From positions 124,001-188,000 of the forward strand of contig NZ_JAAAML010000002.1 of NCBI RefSeq assembly GCF_024105735.1: a stretch of DNA of 64,000 nt. Direction: 5' to 3'. This document shows, in pieces, positions 1 through 8,563 of this stretch. Below the pieces are notes generated by a model. That model was given only the letters and a program-made list of their open reading frames with translations, was not told the origin of the DNA and did not search any database. The position numbers and the translations under genes were made by a program. Origin of the DNA: Parahoeflea alexandrii. GTDB lineage: Bacteria; Pseudomonadota; Alphaproteobacteria; Rhizobiales; Rhizobiaceae. Position 1 is the first letter of the stretch; each line of letters starts with the position of its first letter.

Positions 1-372
1 ACATGACTTGCCCGGACCGGTCCTGCGATGGCCGGCAGGCCGATCGCACTGACAACGCTTTCAAGAGCTGGACAAGGCAAAAAGCCGCAGCCGGTCACCG
101 CGCGGAATAAGGCAATCCGGCAGCATCGCGCTGCAAGGAAAAGACCACCGCTGTGAGGGACGTTTGCTTCCGTTTTTGCTTCTTGTTTCGCCCTGGCGGC
201 GCCTTGAAGATGTCAGTAATAAAATATGTATCACAAAAAATGGTGTAAATCAATGATTTGCGCGAGCCCTCCCAAAGGCTGGCGCAAATCGTGCCGCGAT
301 TTGGTTAATCGTGCGGCGGTGCAACGGCCCCAACGCCGCGTTGCAGCAAAATCCTGACCGTCTCGGGCCCTG
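1..372. other. Intergenic region left of fdxA
   Basis: I find no convincing reading frame here. In many Hyphomicrobiales a carD-like gene lies beyond fdxA on the same strand, so this may be the carD promoter region, but that gene would be outside the window. The AT-rich stretch at about 216-250 is promoter-like only in composition. The hairpin at 255-290 is listed separately. Confidence 0.4.
255..290 (-). terminator. Hairpin after fdxA, putative terminator
   Basis: GATTTGCGC (255-263) pairs perfectly with GCGCAAATC (282-290), and the stem is extended inward by AGCC/GGCT. It lies about 80 bp past the fdxA stop in the direction of fdxA transcription. A T-rich tract follows only about 15-20 nt later, so intrinsic termination is plausible but not classical. 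Confidence 0.5.
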
Positions 373-711
373 TCAGTCGCCTTCGCCGGGCTCCGGAGAG
401 AAGTACTTCTCGAACTTGCCTTCCTGGCCGTCGAATTCCTTCGCGTCGTCCGGGGCTTCACGTTTGATTGTGATGTTCGGCCATTTGTCGGCAAATTCAG
501 TGTTGACCTCGAGCCACTTTTCAAGCCCGGGCTCGGTGTCCGGCTTGATGGCTTCGGCGGGGCACTCGGGCTCGCACACGCCGCAATCGATGCATTCGTC
601 AGGATGAATGACCAGCATGTTCTCGCCCTCGTAGAAACAATCCACCGGGCAGACTTCAACGCAATCCATGTATTTGCAGCGAATGCAGTTATCAGTCACC
701 ACATAGGTCAT
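373..711 (-). CDS. fdxA: Seven-iron ferredoxin FdxA
   Basis: This 112-aa protein is a small cytoplasmic electron carrier. The sequence shows the full 7Fe set: Cys9, Cys17 and Cys50 fit the [3Fe-4S] cluster, and Cys21, Cys40, Cys43 and Cys46 fit the [4Fe-4S] cluster (CIDCGVC near residue 40). The acidic C-terminal tail of about 50 residues and the overall length are normal for the family. An AGGAGA ribosome site precedes the ATG. It lies on the same strand as the S4 protein and helicase but 335 bp beyond them, so it probably has its own promoter. Its redox partner cannot be inferred from the context. Confidence 0.96.
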   Translation of the reverse strand: MTYVVTDNCIRCKYMDCVEVCPVDCFYEGENMLVIHPDECIDCGVCEPECPAEAIKPDTEPGLEKWLEVNTEFADKWPNITIKREAPDDAKEFDGQEGKFEKYFSPEPGEGD

Positions 712-1046
712 ACGTCTCTCCTGAGGCTCCTAAGACGCCGCGCGTTCAATCAAACGCGCAAAAGGACGCCTTAGCACTTAAAACTGCTGCATATGCGGTT
801 CGGCCAGATTGGCTCCTGCTGGACCACAGATACATCATTTTCAGAGCGTCACAGCGGACATCGCGCTCAAGAGAGCAAAGCCGCAGCTGTCACGATCAAC
901 GGCGGTGAGGTACCGGCTTTGACGCCGTATTGCAAGACATCAGATGCCGCCAAAGCGCCGCAGCAAGGCGCTCGCGGAGAAACCTCGCTCCCCATGCGCC
1001 GGATTGGCGAATGAGCTTCTCCTCAGTGTCATAGGTCAAGACAATT
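712..1046. other. Intergenic region between fdxA and the S4 gene
   Basis: This 335-bp stretch should hold the fdxA promoter and the end of the S4/helicase transcript. Short open frames on the plus strand (793-1014, 944-1243) have no recognisable protein features and overlap the S4 gene. I see no RNA gene or repeat. Confidence 0.5.
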
Positions 1047-1436
1047 TCATGCGTCATCGTCCGAATTACGAAACTGATCTATTTTTCGCCGGTCACGCTT
1101 GGTCGGCCGGCCTGAACCGGGCTCGCGCTGCGCCGCTACCGTTTCGGCCTTGCTTGCCTCGGTCGGTTTTGGCGTCAGGTCTTCGTACAGCAGTTGCGCT
1201 TCAGGTGCCGGTCCACGGCGATGGCCACAGCCAAGGATTTTGAGCACCAGGATCCGCCGCTCAAGCGAGATGGTCAGGACATCACCCGGCTTGATCTGCG
1301 CGCTGGGCTGATCGATCTTCTCCCGGTTGACCCTGACATTGCCGCCGGAAACGAATTTTCCGGCGAGCGTTCGGGATTTCAGGATTCGGGCGAAGAACAG
1401 CCATTTGTCGATCCGCTGTCTTTCGCTCTGCTCCAC
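1047..1436 (-). CDS. S4-domain RNA-binding protein (Hsp15/HslR-like)
   Basis: This 129-aa protein has an S4 RNA-binding fold in its first ~65 residues: RIDKWLFFARILKSRT, then the VRVNREKI strand and the KPGDVLTISL turn. Family members such as E. coli Hsp15 bind stalled 50S subunits carrying peptidyl-tRNA. The C-terminal ~50 residues are basic and low in complexity, as usual for RNA binders. The start is a GTG at 1436, only 11 bp after the helicase stop, so the two genes are almost certainly co-transcribed. The pairing of helicase and S4 protein suggests a shared RNA-handling role. The exact target is not known from sequence. Confidence 0.85.
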   Translation of the reverse strand: MEQSERQRIDKWLFFARILKSRTLAGKFVSGGNVRVNREKIDQPSAQIKPGDVLTISLERRILVLKILGCGHRRGPAPEAQLLYEDLTPKPTEASKAETVAAQREPGSGRPTKRDRRKIDQFRNSDDDA

Positions 1437-1447
1437 CAGACCCGTGC

Positions 1448-4400
1448 CTATTTCTTCAGCTGGTCACGCAAGGCTGCCAGAGCTGCGAAGGGCGAATCCG
1501 GATCGATCGGCTTCTCCTTGCGCTGCGGCCGGTCGTTGCGGTTGCCACGGTTCGCATCACCGCCGTGGCCTGGCTTGTTGCCATGTCCGCCCTTGCCGCC
1601 CCGGCCGGGTCCGCCCTTGCCCTGGTGTCCCGGCTTTCCGCGGTGGCCCCGGTTGGGACGGCCCTCGCCATCGGCTGCAGCTTCGCCATCCTGCTTCTCG
1701 CCGGACCGGGCGTTGCGGTTGCCACCGTCGCGACGGCCTCTGCCTTCACCGGGCGCATTGCGCGGCCCGCGCTGCCCGTCCTGACGGCCGCCCGGCCGCC
1801 ACAGCAGCACCGGACGCGGCGCTTCCGCTTCTTCAGCAATGTCAGCCTGTGCGGCATCACCTTGAGGCGCCTCGGTCTCACCGGCAGCACTTTCGGCTGC
1901 CGCCTCGGCCGGCTGGGCCGTTGGTGCGTTATCGGCCGCGGGGGATTGCGCGGCATCGGAAGCAGCTTCGCCAGTGGCGTCTTCGGAAGTTTCCGCTGAG
2001 GTCGAAGGTTCTTGGGCCGGTGCGGCGGGCTTGAGCGGGCGGTCCGCGGCAGTTCGCGAAACCACGACTTCAACCTTGGGGCCCTCGGGAGTTCCACCAG
2101 CGGTTTCCGCCTGCGCGGCCTCGAGACCGGCAAGATGAACCTGCGCCTCTTCGGCAGGAACCGCGTCCGCGCGATAACCGAGCCCCTTGAGGATTTCCTC
2201 GATGTCGTCCTGGGTGGCGCCGAGAATGGAAAGCATTCCGGTCGTGGTGATGAAGCGCCGGCCATCATAGGCCGCTTCAGGACGCGTCCCTTGCGTGCCC
2301 GGCTTCCACTGCAGCGCCGGCCGGATCAGATCCGCCAGCCGCTCGAGAATGTCGATGCGCACGGCGCGCTTTCCAAGAAACCGGAAGCCGGCCAGGCGAT
2401 AGAACTCGCGGTCGATTTCGGGATCCGTGGCGACAGATGTGCGGCCAGCGGCCAGCAGCGGTGTCACGTCGCCATAACCGGGCTTCGAAAACCCGTCATT
2501 GGCAAGCGCCCACAACAGCGTCACCAATTCGGCCGGCGCCGGCTTCAGCAAAGCCGGCATGAAGATGTGATAGGCGCCGAAACGGATGCCGTATTTGCGC
2601 AAGGATGCGCGCGCCGACTGATCAAGGTCCTTGATCATCTCGGCCACGTCGCGGCGGAACAGGACGCCGAGGCTTTCGGCCAGCCGGAAAGCCAGTCCGC
2701 GCGCCAGTCCGTCAAGATCCTCGGCGCGGGTCAGATCGTCGAGCGGCTTGAGCACCGTGGCGATATGGTGATTGACGAACCGGTCGATGCGCGCGGCGAC
2801 GAAATCCCGGGCGGTCCCGGTCAGCTGTTCGTCGGCCAGCAGGATCGTGCGCGGCTTGAGAATGTGATCGCCGCTTGCGAGCTTGGCAACGGGATCGCCC
2901 AGCCAGCGCACGGTGCCATCCGCCCCGATGGCGAAATCGGAATTGCCCGAGGCATGCAGCCGTGCTGCCCGCGCTTCGAATTCCAGCGCCAGCGCCTTCT
3001 GCGCGGCAGCCAGAACGGCCTTTGCGTCCGGCCCGTCCGCCGAGCTATCCGGCATGAACCGGAATCCGGCCAGTTGTCCTACGTGGTGACCTTCAACAAA
3101 GACATCACCGTTCACACTGATTTCAGCTTCGAGCATCGCGTTCTCTCTCAGGCGCCTCATGAGCACAGATGTCCTGCGGTCAACAAAGCGTTTCGTCAAC
3201 CTTTCATGCAACGCATCGGACAAACGGTCCTCAATTTCACGCGTCTTTTCCTGCCAGTGTGTCGGATCGGCAAGCCATTCAGGTCTGTTGGAAACATAGG
3301 TCCATGTCCGGATCTGAGAGATCCGGGCCGACAATGTGTCGATTTCTCCGTCTGTGGAATCGGTGCGGCGGACCTGTTCGGCGAGGAAATCCTCGTTCAC
3401 CGACCCGGTGCGGATCAGGTCCCGGTAAATCGTGGCAATCAGGTCGGCATGCTGTGCCGGAGCGATCCGCCGGTAATCCGGCAGCGAGCACACATCCCAC
3501 AGGGTGGCGACCCCTTGCGGCGTGCTGGCAAGGTCGCGCACCTCGAAATCATTGACCAGGTGCTCGAGCGCGCGCTGGTCGACCGCCGGCAGAGCCCGGG
3601 TCAGTCCCTGCACTGCCGGAATCTGCTCGAGACTCGCCTGCAGCGATTTCAGACTGGAGAAATCGAGCTGCTTGGATCGCCATTGCAGGATCTTGACCGG
3701 CTCGAACACATGGCTTTCAAGCCTTTGGACCAGATCATCGGGCAGCGGGTGAACCTGGCCTGTGACGCCAAACGTGCCGTCGCGCAGGTGGCGGCCGGCA
3801 CGGCCGGCGATCTGGCCGAATTCCGAAGCCGTAAGTTGCCGGTAGGAAAAACCGTCGAATTTCCGGTCCTGGGCAAAGGCAACATGATCGACATCGAGGT
3901 TGAGCCCCATGCCGATGGCGTCGGTGGCCACCAGGTAGTCGACATCGCCGTTCTGGTAGAGCTCGACCTGGGCATTACGGGTGCGCGGGCTGAGTGCCCC
4001 CAGAACAACCGCCGCTCCGCCACGCTGGCGCCGCACAAGTTCGGCGATCGCGTAGACCTCGTCGGCCGAGAACGCCACGATGGCCGAACGCCGCGGCAGC
4101 CGCGTGATCTTCTTCGAGCCTGCGTAATGCAGCTCCGACAGGCGCGGACGCTCGACGATTGTGATCCCCGGCAGCAATTGCTCGAGAATGCCGCGCACCG
4201 TTGCCGATCCGAGCAGCAGCGTTTCCTCCCGGCCGCGCAATGACAGGATTCGGTCGGTAAAGACGTGGCCGCGTTCAAGATCTCCGGCAATCTGCACTTC
4301 GTCGATGGCGACAAAGGCGGCATTGGTTTCCTGCGGCATCGCCTCGACGGTGCACACCGAGTAGCGTGCGCCCGGCGGCGTGATCTTTTCCTCGCCGGTG

Positions 4401-4618
4401 ACCAGCGAGACATGGCTTAGCCCGACCTTTTCGACCATCCGCCCGTAGACCTCGCGCGCCAAGAGCCGCAGCGGCAGTCCGATAACGCCCGACGAATGCG
4501 CCGCCATCCGCTCGATGGCGAAATGCGTCTTGCCGGTATTGGTCGGTCCCAGCACGGCAGTGACACCGCGCCCGGACAGGATCAATGGTTTCGGGGGATG
4601 GCTGGGGAAAGCGGGCAT
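1448..4618 (-). CDS. Suv3-like DExH RNA helicase with low-complexity tail
   Basis: The 1056-aa protein is a superfamily 2 helicase of the alphaproteobacterial MgpS/Suv3-like type. Walker A (GPTNTGKT) is near residue 25, the DExx box is IDEVQ near 105, and the motif VI-like region QIAGRAGRHLRDG is near 270. The last ~220 residues are an Ala/Glu-rich stretch followed by a Gly/Arg/Asn/Lys-rich tail, typical of disordered RNA-binding regions. I place the start at the ATG at 4618 because an upstream in-frame extension to 4717 has no homology character and enters the repeat array. The S4 gene follows within 11 bp. Family members act in RNA unwinding or decay; the substrate here is unknown. Confidence 0.9.
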   Translation of the reverse strand: MPAFPSHPPKPLILSGRGVTAVLGPTNTGKTHFAIERMAAHSSGVIGLPLRLLAREVYGRMVEKVGLSHVSLVTGEEKITPPGARYSVCTVEAMPQETNAAFVAIDEVQIAGDLERGHVFTDRILSLRGREETLLLGSATVRGILEQLLPGITIVERPRLSELHYAGSKKITRLPRRSAIVAFSADEVYAIAELVRRQRGGAAVVLGALSPRTRNAQVELYQNGDVDYLVATDAIGMGLNLDVDHVAFAQDRKFDGFSYRQLTASEFGQIAGRAGRHLRDGTFGVTGQVHPLPDDLVQRLESHVFEPVKILQWRSKQLDFSSLKSLQASLEQIPAVQGLTRALPAVDQRALEHLVNDFEVRDLASTPQGVATLWDVCSLPDYRRIAPAQHADLIATIYRDLIRTGSVNEDFLAEQVRRTDSTDGEIDTLSARISQIRTWTYVSNRPEWLADPTHWQEKTREIEDRLSDALHERLTKRFVDRRTSVLMRRLRENAMLEAEISVNGDVFVEGHHVGQLAGFRFMPDSSADGPDAKAVLAAAQKALALEFEARAARLHASGNSDFAIGADGTVRWLGDPVAKLASGDHILKPRTILLADEQLTGTARDFVAARIDRFVNHHIATVLKPLDDLTRAEDLDGLARGLAFRLAESLGVLFRRDVAEMIKDLDQSARASLRKYGIRFGAYHIFMPALLKPAPAELVTLLWALANDGFSKPGYGDVTPLLAAGRTSVATDPEIDREFYRLAGFRFLGKRAVRIDILERLADLIRPALQWKPGTQGTRPEAAYDGRRFITTTGMLSILGATQDDIEEILKGLGYRADAVPAEEAQVHLAGLEAAQAETAGGTPEGPKVEVVVSRTAADRPLKPAAPAQEPSTSAETSEDATGEAASDAAQSPAADNAPTAQPAEAAAESAAGETEAPQGDAAQADIAEEAEAPRPVLLWRPGGRQDGQRGPRNAPGEGRGRRDGGNRNARSGEKQDGEAAADGEGRPNRGHRGKPGHQGKGGPGRGGKGGHGNKPGHGGDANRGNRNDRPQRKEKPIDPDSPFAALAALRDQLKK

Positions 4619-4709
4619 GTCGTCCGTATTCAGGTCAGGTCGCGCGTTACCTATCACATCGGAGAAGGCGAAACAGGGGCTAATCGCAAAGAACCCGAAG
4701 ACTCGCAAT

Positions 4710-4981
4710 TTAACCATTGGAACAGTCGCGGAACGAATCGGCGACGAATCAATGACTCGTCCTGATTCCGGCTTTGTTCACCCCCATATCTGCCCTGCGT
4801 GACCATCCACGACACCATATGCTGAATCGCCCTCGCAGCGATTCCGCCAAGCAGCCCCGGTTGCGTTAACCTTTCAAATCCACGCCGCTCCGCAAGGTGG
4901 TCAGTCAGCCGCTCATTTTAAGAGTTTATCAATATTTCCAAATACTTCTTTAATCAGTTACCCGGTCTTTGAACGATCGGA
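4710..4981. repeat. Tandem ~280-bp repeat, unit 1 of 3
   Basis: The unit begins with TTAACC at 4710. The 20-bp block GAACGAATCGGCGACGAATC lies at 4731-4750, TTTGTTCACC at 4773, and GTTAACC at 4865. These offsets are the same in units 2 and 3. The distal half is AT-rich and resembles unit 2 (CAGCCG-TCA-TTTT, TTCCAAA-ACTTC). No protein is encoded. It lies immediately upstream of the helicase start. Confidence 0.85.
4720..4734. promoter_or_regulatory. LexA-like box, repeat unit 1
   Basis: GAAC-AGTCGCG-GAAC is a perfect match to GAAC-N7-GAAC, the reverse complement of GTTC-N7-GTTC, the LexA box described for Alphaproteobacteria. It lies about 100 bp upstream of the helicase ATG. Function is inferred. 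Confidence 0.5.
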
Positions 4982-5269
4982 TTAACCTTCGGAACAGCGG
5001 TGGAACGAATCGGCGACGAATCATTGACCTGGCCCGGTTGGCCATTTGTTCACCACAACATATGGATTCTCGCCCACCATGCTGCCACTAGTCTTGGACA
5101 GTCGGCACCACGGTATCGACGCTGCCCAACCCGAAAATTAACCTTTGCCGTTTGCTGCGCTTGCCAAAATCATCTGTCGATTCCTTCGCCACCCATTCTC
5201 AGCCGTTCAGATTTTGTTAAACATTCCAAACACTTCGTAAAGGCATTTGGTGGCATTTTCCGGTTCCTG
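4982..5269. repeat. Tandem ~280-bp repeat, unit 2 of 3
   Basis: TTAACC starts at 4982, the shared 20-bp block is at 5003-5022, TTTGTTCACC is at 5045 and (A)TTAACC at 5138. The spacing from TTAAC to the 20-bp block and from the block to TTTGTTCACC matches unit 1 exactly. Sequence between the blocks has diverged strongly. Confidence 0.85.
4992..5006. promoter_or_regulatory. LexA-like box, repeat unit 2
   Basis: GAAC-AGCGGTG-GAAC keeps the same spacing and the same position within the repeat as in unit 1. Confidence 0.5.
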
Positions 5270-5440
5270 TTAACTTCCGGAACAGCGCTGGAACGAATCG
5301 GCGACGAATCAGCTTCAAGCGGGATTTCCCGGTTTGTTCACCACCAGATCTTGTGATTTGGCCCGCGTCGCCATCTATTGAGCTGCTGAAAAAGGTGAGA
5401 ATGAAAGGGTTGACACCCGGTTCCGTTAACCTTTGCGGTT
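5270..5440. repeat. Tandem ~280-bp repeat, unit 3 of 3 (partial)
   Basis: TTAAC starts at 5270, the 20-bp block is at 5291-5310, TTTGTTCACC at 5333 and GTTAACC at 5425. The unit is cut short by the 3' end of the GST gene, which ends at 5452 on the minus strand, so the AT-rich distal half is missing. Confidence 0.8.
5280..5294. promoter_or_regulatory. LexA-like box, repeat unit 3
   Basis: GAAC-AGCGCTG-GAAC again occurs at the same position within the unit. Confidence 0.5.
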
Positions 5441-5451
5441 CCGGCCGGGAC

Positions 5452-6165
5452 TCATCCGGTCTGCTTCCGTCGCAGGACCTCCCGCAACGATGCCTCGATC
5501 TGCCCACCACACCATGCGTCTCCGAATGCCGCGTCGCTCCGGGACCTGAGCTCAATCTGGGAATCAATCGCCGCAATCCGGTCCGTAAGCCCGGCAATCG
5601 CCGGGGCATGACGGTCCAGCACCGGCCTGAGCGCGGGCAGCTTTGCGGTCATCGTGCCCCACAATGTTGAAGTTACGAGATCAGCCAGCCCCGGGGCATC
5701 ACCTCCCAGCATGAATCCGGAACTCACCCTCACGCCGTAACGCCAGCCGGTCTCCTCGAAAATTCCCATCCAGCGATGCAGTCTCGGTAGAAAATCCGCC
5801 CACGCCGCGTCCGTCCACATCTGCGCGCCATTGTACCGGGTCATCTCGTAGAGCACGTCATTGGCGTCGCATACGACCTTGAGGCACATCGCCCGTGTCG
5901 CGGGATCGGTTCCCGTCAAGTCGTGCTTTTCGCCAAGAAAGCTCAGGATCGCCGGCATCTGGGAAACATGGATGTTGCGCTGATGGTCCGTCAGAACCGG
6001 TGGTCCCATATGCGCGATCAGCTGTTCGCCCGGCGGTGATGTTCTTTGCGCAAGCGACGCCTCATATCCGGCCTCCTCCCAGACGCAGCCGATATGGGCA
6101 AGAACGGACCGGACGAACTGACCGCGGAATTGGATGGGCCAGTAGTAGAGCGTGTAATCAGTCAC
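5452..6165 (-). CDS. Glutathione S-transferase-like protein
   Basis: The 237-aa cytoplasmic protein begins with a thioredoxin-fold strand (YTLYYWPIQFRGQFVRSVLA) and carries the cis-proline segment GPPVLTD near residue 55, followed by an all-alpha C-terminal half. This is the GST layout. The usual SxAI-type segment appears as SQMPAILSFLG. I chose the GTG at 6165, which has an AAGGAG site about 8 bp upstream; a longer in-frame extension to 6246 lacks a ribosome site. The substrate cannot be predicted. It is separated from phaB by a terminator and ends at the repeat array, so it appears to be a single transcription unit. Confidence 0.72.
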   Translation of the reverse strand: MTDYTLYYWPIQFRGQFVRSVLAHIGCVWEEAGYEASLAQRTSPPGEQLIAHMGPPVLTDHQRNIHVSQMPAILSFLGEKHDLTGTDPATRAMCLKVVCDANDVLYEMTRYNGAQMWTDAAWADFLPRLHRWMGIFEETGWRYGVRVSSGFMLGGDAPGLADLVTSTLWGTMTAKLPALRPVLDRHAPAIAGLTDRIAAIDSQIELRSRSDAAFGDAWCGGQIEASLREVLRRKQTG

Positions 6166-6248
6166 TGCCGATCTCTCCTTTAACTGGGCTTGTCCCGATC
6201 CGGATCCCCGACAGCAAGAAGGCCTCAGCAGAACATTCATTCCCAAAT

Positions 6249-6280
6249 CAAAACGCCCGGCAGTTTCCCGCCGGGCGCAA
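6249..6280 (-). terminator. Intrinsic terminator of phaB
   Basis: CGCCCGGC (6254-6261) pairs with GCCGGGCG (6270-6277). In the direction of phaB transcription the stem is followed by GTTTTG. It lies about 25 bp after the phaB stop. Confidence 0.8.
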
Positions 6281-6304
6281 ATCCTTCAGACCGGGCCATT
6301 GTGA

Positions 6305-7030
6305 TCAGCTGAAATACTGACCGCCATTGGCCGAAATCGTCGAGCCGGTAACAAAGCCCGCATCCTCGGACGCCAGGAAAACCACACAGCGTGCGATTTC
6401 TTCGGGCTCGCCGAGACGGCCCACCGGGATCTGCGGAATGATGCGCTCTTTAAGCACAGTCTCGTCGATGGCGCGCACCATGTCGGTGCCGATATAGCCC
6501 GGGCAGATCGCATTGACGGTGATGCCGGCACGCGCGCCTTCCTGGGCCAGCGCCCGGGTGAAGCCGATGTCACCAGCCTTGGCGGCGGAATAATTGACCT
6601 GGCCTGCCTGCCCCTTCTGACCGTTGATCGAGGAGATGTTGATGACGCGGCCATATTTGCGCTCGCGCATGCCGCCCCAGACCGGGTTGGTCATGTTGAA
6701 CAGGCCGGTGAGGTTGGTGTTGATCACCTCGTTCCACATCTGCGGCGTCATCTTGTGGAACATGCCATCGCGGGTGATGCCGGCATTGTTGACCAGCACC
6801 GCCACCGGACCGAGATCAGCCTCGACCTGGGCGATTCCAGCAACGCAGGCATCATAGTCGGCGACCGACCATTTATAGGTCTTGATCCCGGTCTCTGCGG
6901 TGAACTTCGCGGCCGCCTCGTCATTGCCGGCATAGTTGGCGGCGACCGTATAGCCCGCCTGCTTCAGTGCGATTGAAATTGCCGCCCCGATCCCGCGTGA
7001 CCCTCCCGTCACGATTGCTACTTTACTCAT
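6305..7030 (-). CDS. phaB: Acetoacetyl-CoA reductase PhaB
   Basis: This 241-aa short-chain dehydrogenase reduces acetoacetyl-CoA to (R)-3-hydroxybutyryl-CoA with NADPH, the second step of polyhydroxybutyrate synthesis. The sequence shows the Rossmann motif TGGSRGIGAA near residue 8, NNAG near 86, and the catalytic Ser plus YxxxK (NYSAAKAG near 150). The PhaB-typical INGQKGQAGQ segment separates it from the related FabG. The start at 7030 has a GAGGAG site; an in-frame start five codons earlier is less likely. It lies downstream of phaA on the same strand with a strong hairpin between them. Confidence 0.95.
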   Translation of the reverse strand: MSKVAIVTGGSRGIGAAISIALKQAGYTVAANYAGNDEAAAKFTAETGIKTYKWSVADYDACVAGIAQVEADLGPVAVLVNNAGITRDGMFHKMTPQMWNEVINTNLTGLFNMTNPVWGGMRERKYGRVINISSINGQKGQAGQVNYSAAKAGDIGFTRALAQEGARAGITVNAICPGYIGTDMVRAIDETVLKERIIPQIPVGRLGEPEEIARCVVFLASEDAGFVTGSTISANGGQYFS

Positions 7031-7095
7031 GCTGCTCCTCCTCAAGGATCACTTTTGACACTCTGTTGTCCGTCTTGAGCGGACTTGATCTAACC

Positions 7096-7126
7096 GGCGC
7101 GCTGGCTGGCTTCGAACCAGCGCGCC
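7096..7126 (-). terminator. Hairpin between phaA and phaB
   Basis: GGCGCGCTGG (7096-7105) pairs perfectly with CCAGCGCGCC (7117-7126), 17 bp after the phaA stop. There is no T-run. It could lower phaB expression relative to phaA or protect the phaA mRNA 3' end. Confidence 0.55.
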
Positions 7127-7142
7127 TGCCTCCCCTTCAGTC

Positions 7143-8318
7143 TCAGCCGCGCTCGACGCAGAGCGCCACGCCCATGCCGCCGCCGATGCACAGCGTCGCA
7201 AGACCCTTCTTGGCGTCGCGGCGGGCCATTTCGAACAGCAGCGTGTTCAGGATCCGCGCACCCGATGCACCGACCGGGTGACCGATGGCAATCGCGCCGC
7301 CATTGACGTTGACGATCGCCGGATCCCAGCCCATGTCCTTGTTGACCGCACAGGCCTGCGCAGCAAACGCCTCGTTGGCTTCCACCAGGTCGAGGTCGCT
7401 GACGCTCCAGCCGGCCTTTTCCAATGCCTTGCGCGACGCCGGGATCGGGCCGGTGCCCATGATCTGCGGGTCAACGCCGGCGGTGGCCCAGGAGACGATC
7501 CGTGCCATCGGTGTGATGCCGCGCTTGGAAGCTTCGGCTTCGCTCATCAGCACGGTGGCGGCAGCGCCGTCATTGATGCCCGATGCGTTGGCGGCGGTCA
7601 CGGTGCCTTCCTTGTCGAACGCCGGGCGCAGCTTGGAGATGCCCTCGATGGTCACGCCATGCTTGATGTACTCGTCTTCCTCGACGACCGTGTCACCCTT
7701 GCGACCCTTGATGGTGACTGCGGCGATCTCATCCTTGAACTTGCCGGCCTTCTGCGCCGCTTCTGCCTTGTTCTGCGAATTGACGGCAAAGGTGTCCTGC
7801 TCGTCGCGCGAAAGCTGCCACTGCTTGGCAACGTTCTCAGCGGTATTGCCCATCAGGTAGTTGTAGAAGGCGTCGGTCAGCGCATCATGCATCATGGTGT
7901 CGACCATGTTGGCCGCCCCCATCTTCACGCCGTTGCGCAAATGCATTGCGTGAGGCGCCATCGACATCGATTCCTGACCGCCGGCAACGATGATGTTGGC
8001 GTCGCCCGAGCTGATCTGCTGCATGCCGAGCGCCACCGCGCGCAAGCCGGAACCGCACAGCTGGTTGAGGCCCCAGGCTGTTGCTTCCTGCGGAATACCG
8101 GCAGCCATCGCTGCCTGCCGCGCCGGGTTCTGGCCCTGGCCCGCGGAGAGAATCTGGCCGAGGATGACCTCGTCGACTTCTTGCGGCGCAACACCGGCGC
8201 GTTCAAGCGCTGCCTTGATGGCGACTGCGCCCAGATCATGGGCGGCAACGGAAGACAGAGCGCCGTTGAAAGACCCGACCGGAGTGCGGGCGGCACTGGC
8301 GATAACGATAGAACTCAT
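7143..8318 (-). CDS. phaA: Acetyl-CoA acetyltransferase PhaA
   Basis: This 391-aa biosynthetic thiolase condenses two acetyl-CoA to acetoacetyl-CoA in the cytoplasm. The nucleophilic cysteine lies in [11 protein letters not shown] near residue 88, the histidine in [14 protein letters not shown] near 348, and the second catalytic cysteine in LCIGGGMG near 378. Length is exactly that of the PhaA family. It starts at 8318 opposite phaR and is followed by phaB, the standard rhizobial order. The region 8319-8563 between phaA and phaR must hold both promoters and would be the place to look for PhaR binding. I could not identify a clear operator there. Confidence 0.96.
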   Translation of the reverse strand: MSSIVIASAARTPVGSFNGALSSVAAHDLGAVAIKAALERAGVAPQEVDEVILGQILSAGQGQNPARQAAMAAGIPQEATAWGLNQLCGSGLRAVALGMQQISSGDANIIVAGGQESMSMAPHAMHLRNGVKMGAANMVDTMMHDALTDAFYNYLMGNTAENVAKQWQLSRDEQDTFAVNSQNKAEAAQKAGKFKDEIAAVTIKGRKGDTVVEEDEYIKHGVTIEGISKLRPAFDKEGTVTAANASGINDGAAATVLMSEAEASKRGITPMARIVSWATAGVDPQIMGTGPIPASRKALEKAGWSVSDLDLVEANEAFAAQACAVNKDMGWDPAIVNVNGGAIAIGHPVGASGARILNTLLFEMARRDAKKGLATLCIGGGMGVALCVERG

Positions 8319-8563
8319 GATGGATTTTCCCTGTCATGTATTGTGAAAAGCTGTTCTGAACGTGCAGGAGCTTGCTGTTCCTGTCAAATCCCCGAACACC
8401 GAATATTCCATGCAATCGGTTAAATCAGGACCATAGTCTGACGATTCCCGGTCGCTTTCACCGCATTGCACAAAGGATTTGTCTTTATCAACGGTTTTCG
8501 CCTACAGTCTGGGGCCACGAGGCGGGGATCCGGTCTGGGGAGACCATTTGAGGAGAGTGAAGA

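Noticed and set aside
2012-4243. 743-aa open frame on the plus strand
   Set aside because: It is antisense to the helicase gene, whose motifs and length are unambiguous; the frame is a shadow of high GC content.
4730-5311. CRISPR-like array from the three 22-bp identical blocks
   Set aside because: The blocks are 272 and 288 bp apart, the intervening sequence shares other conserved blocks, and no cas genes are present.
4619-5451. Chromosome replication origin
   Set aside because: The region has repeats, GANTC sites and an AT-rich stretch, but I found no clear DnaA boxes and none of the usual neighbours (hemE, dnaA, parAB).
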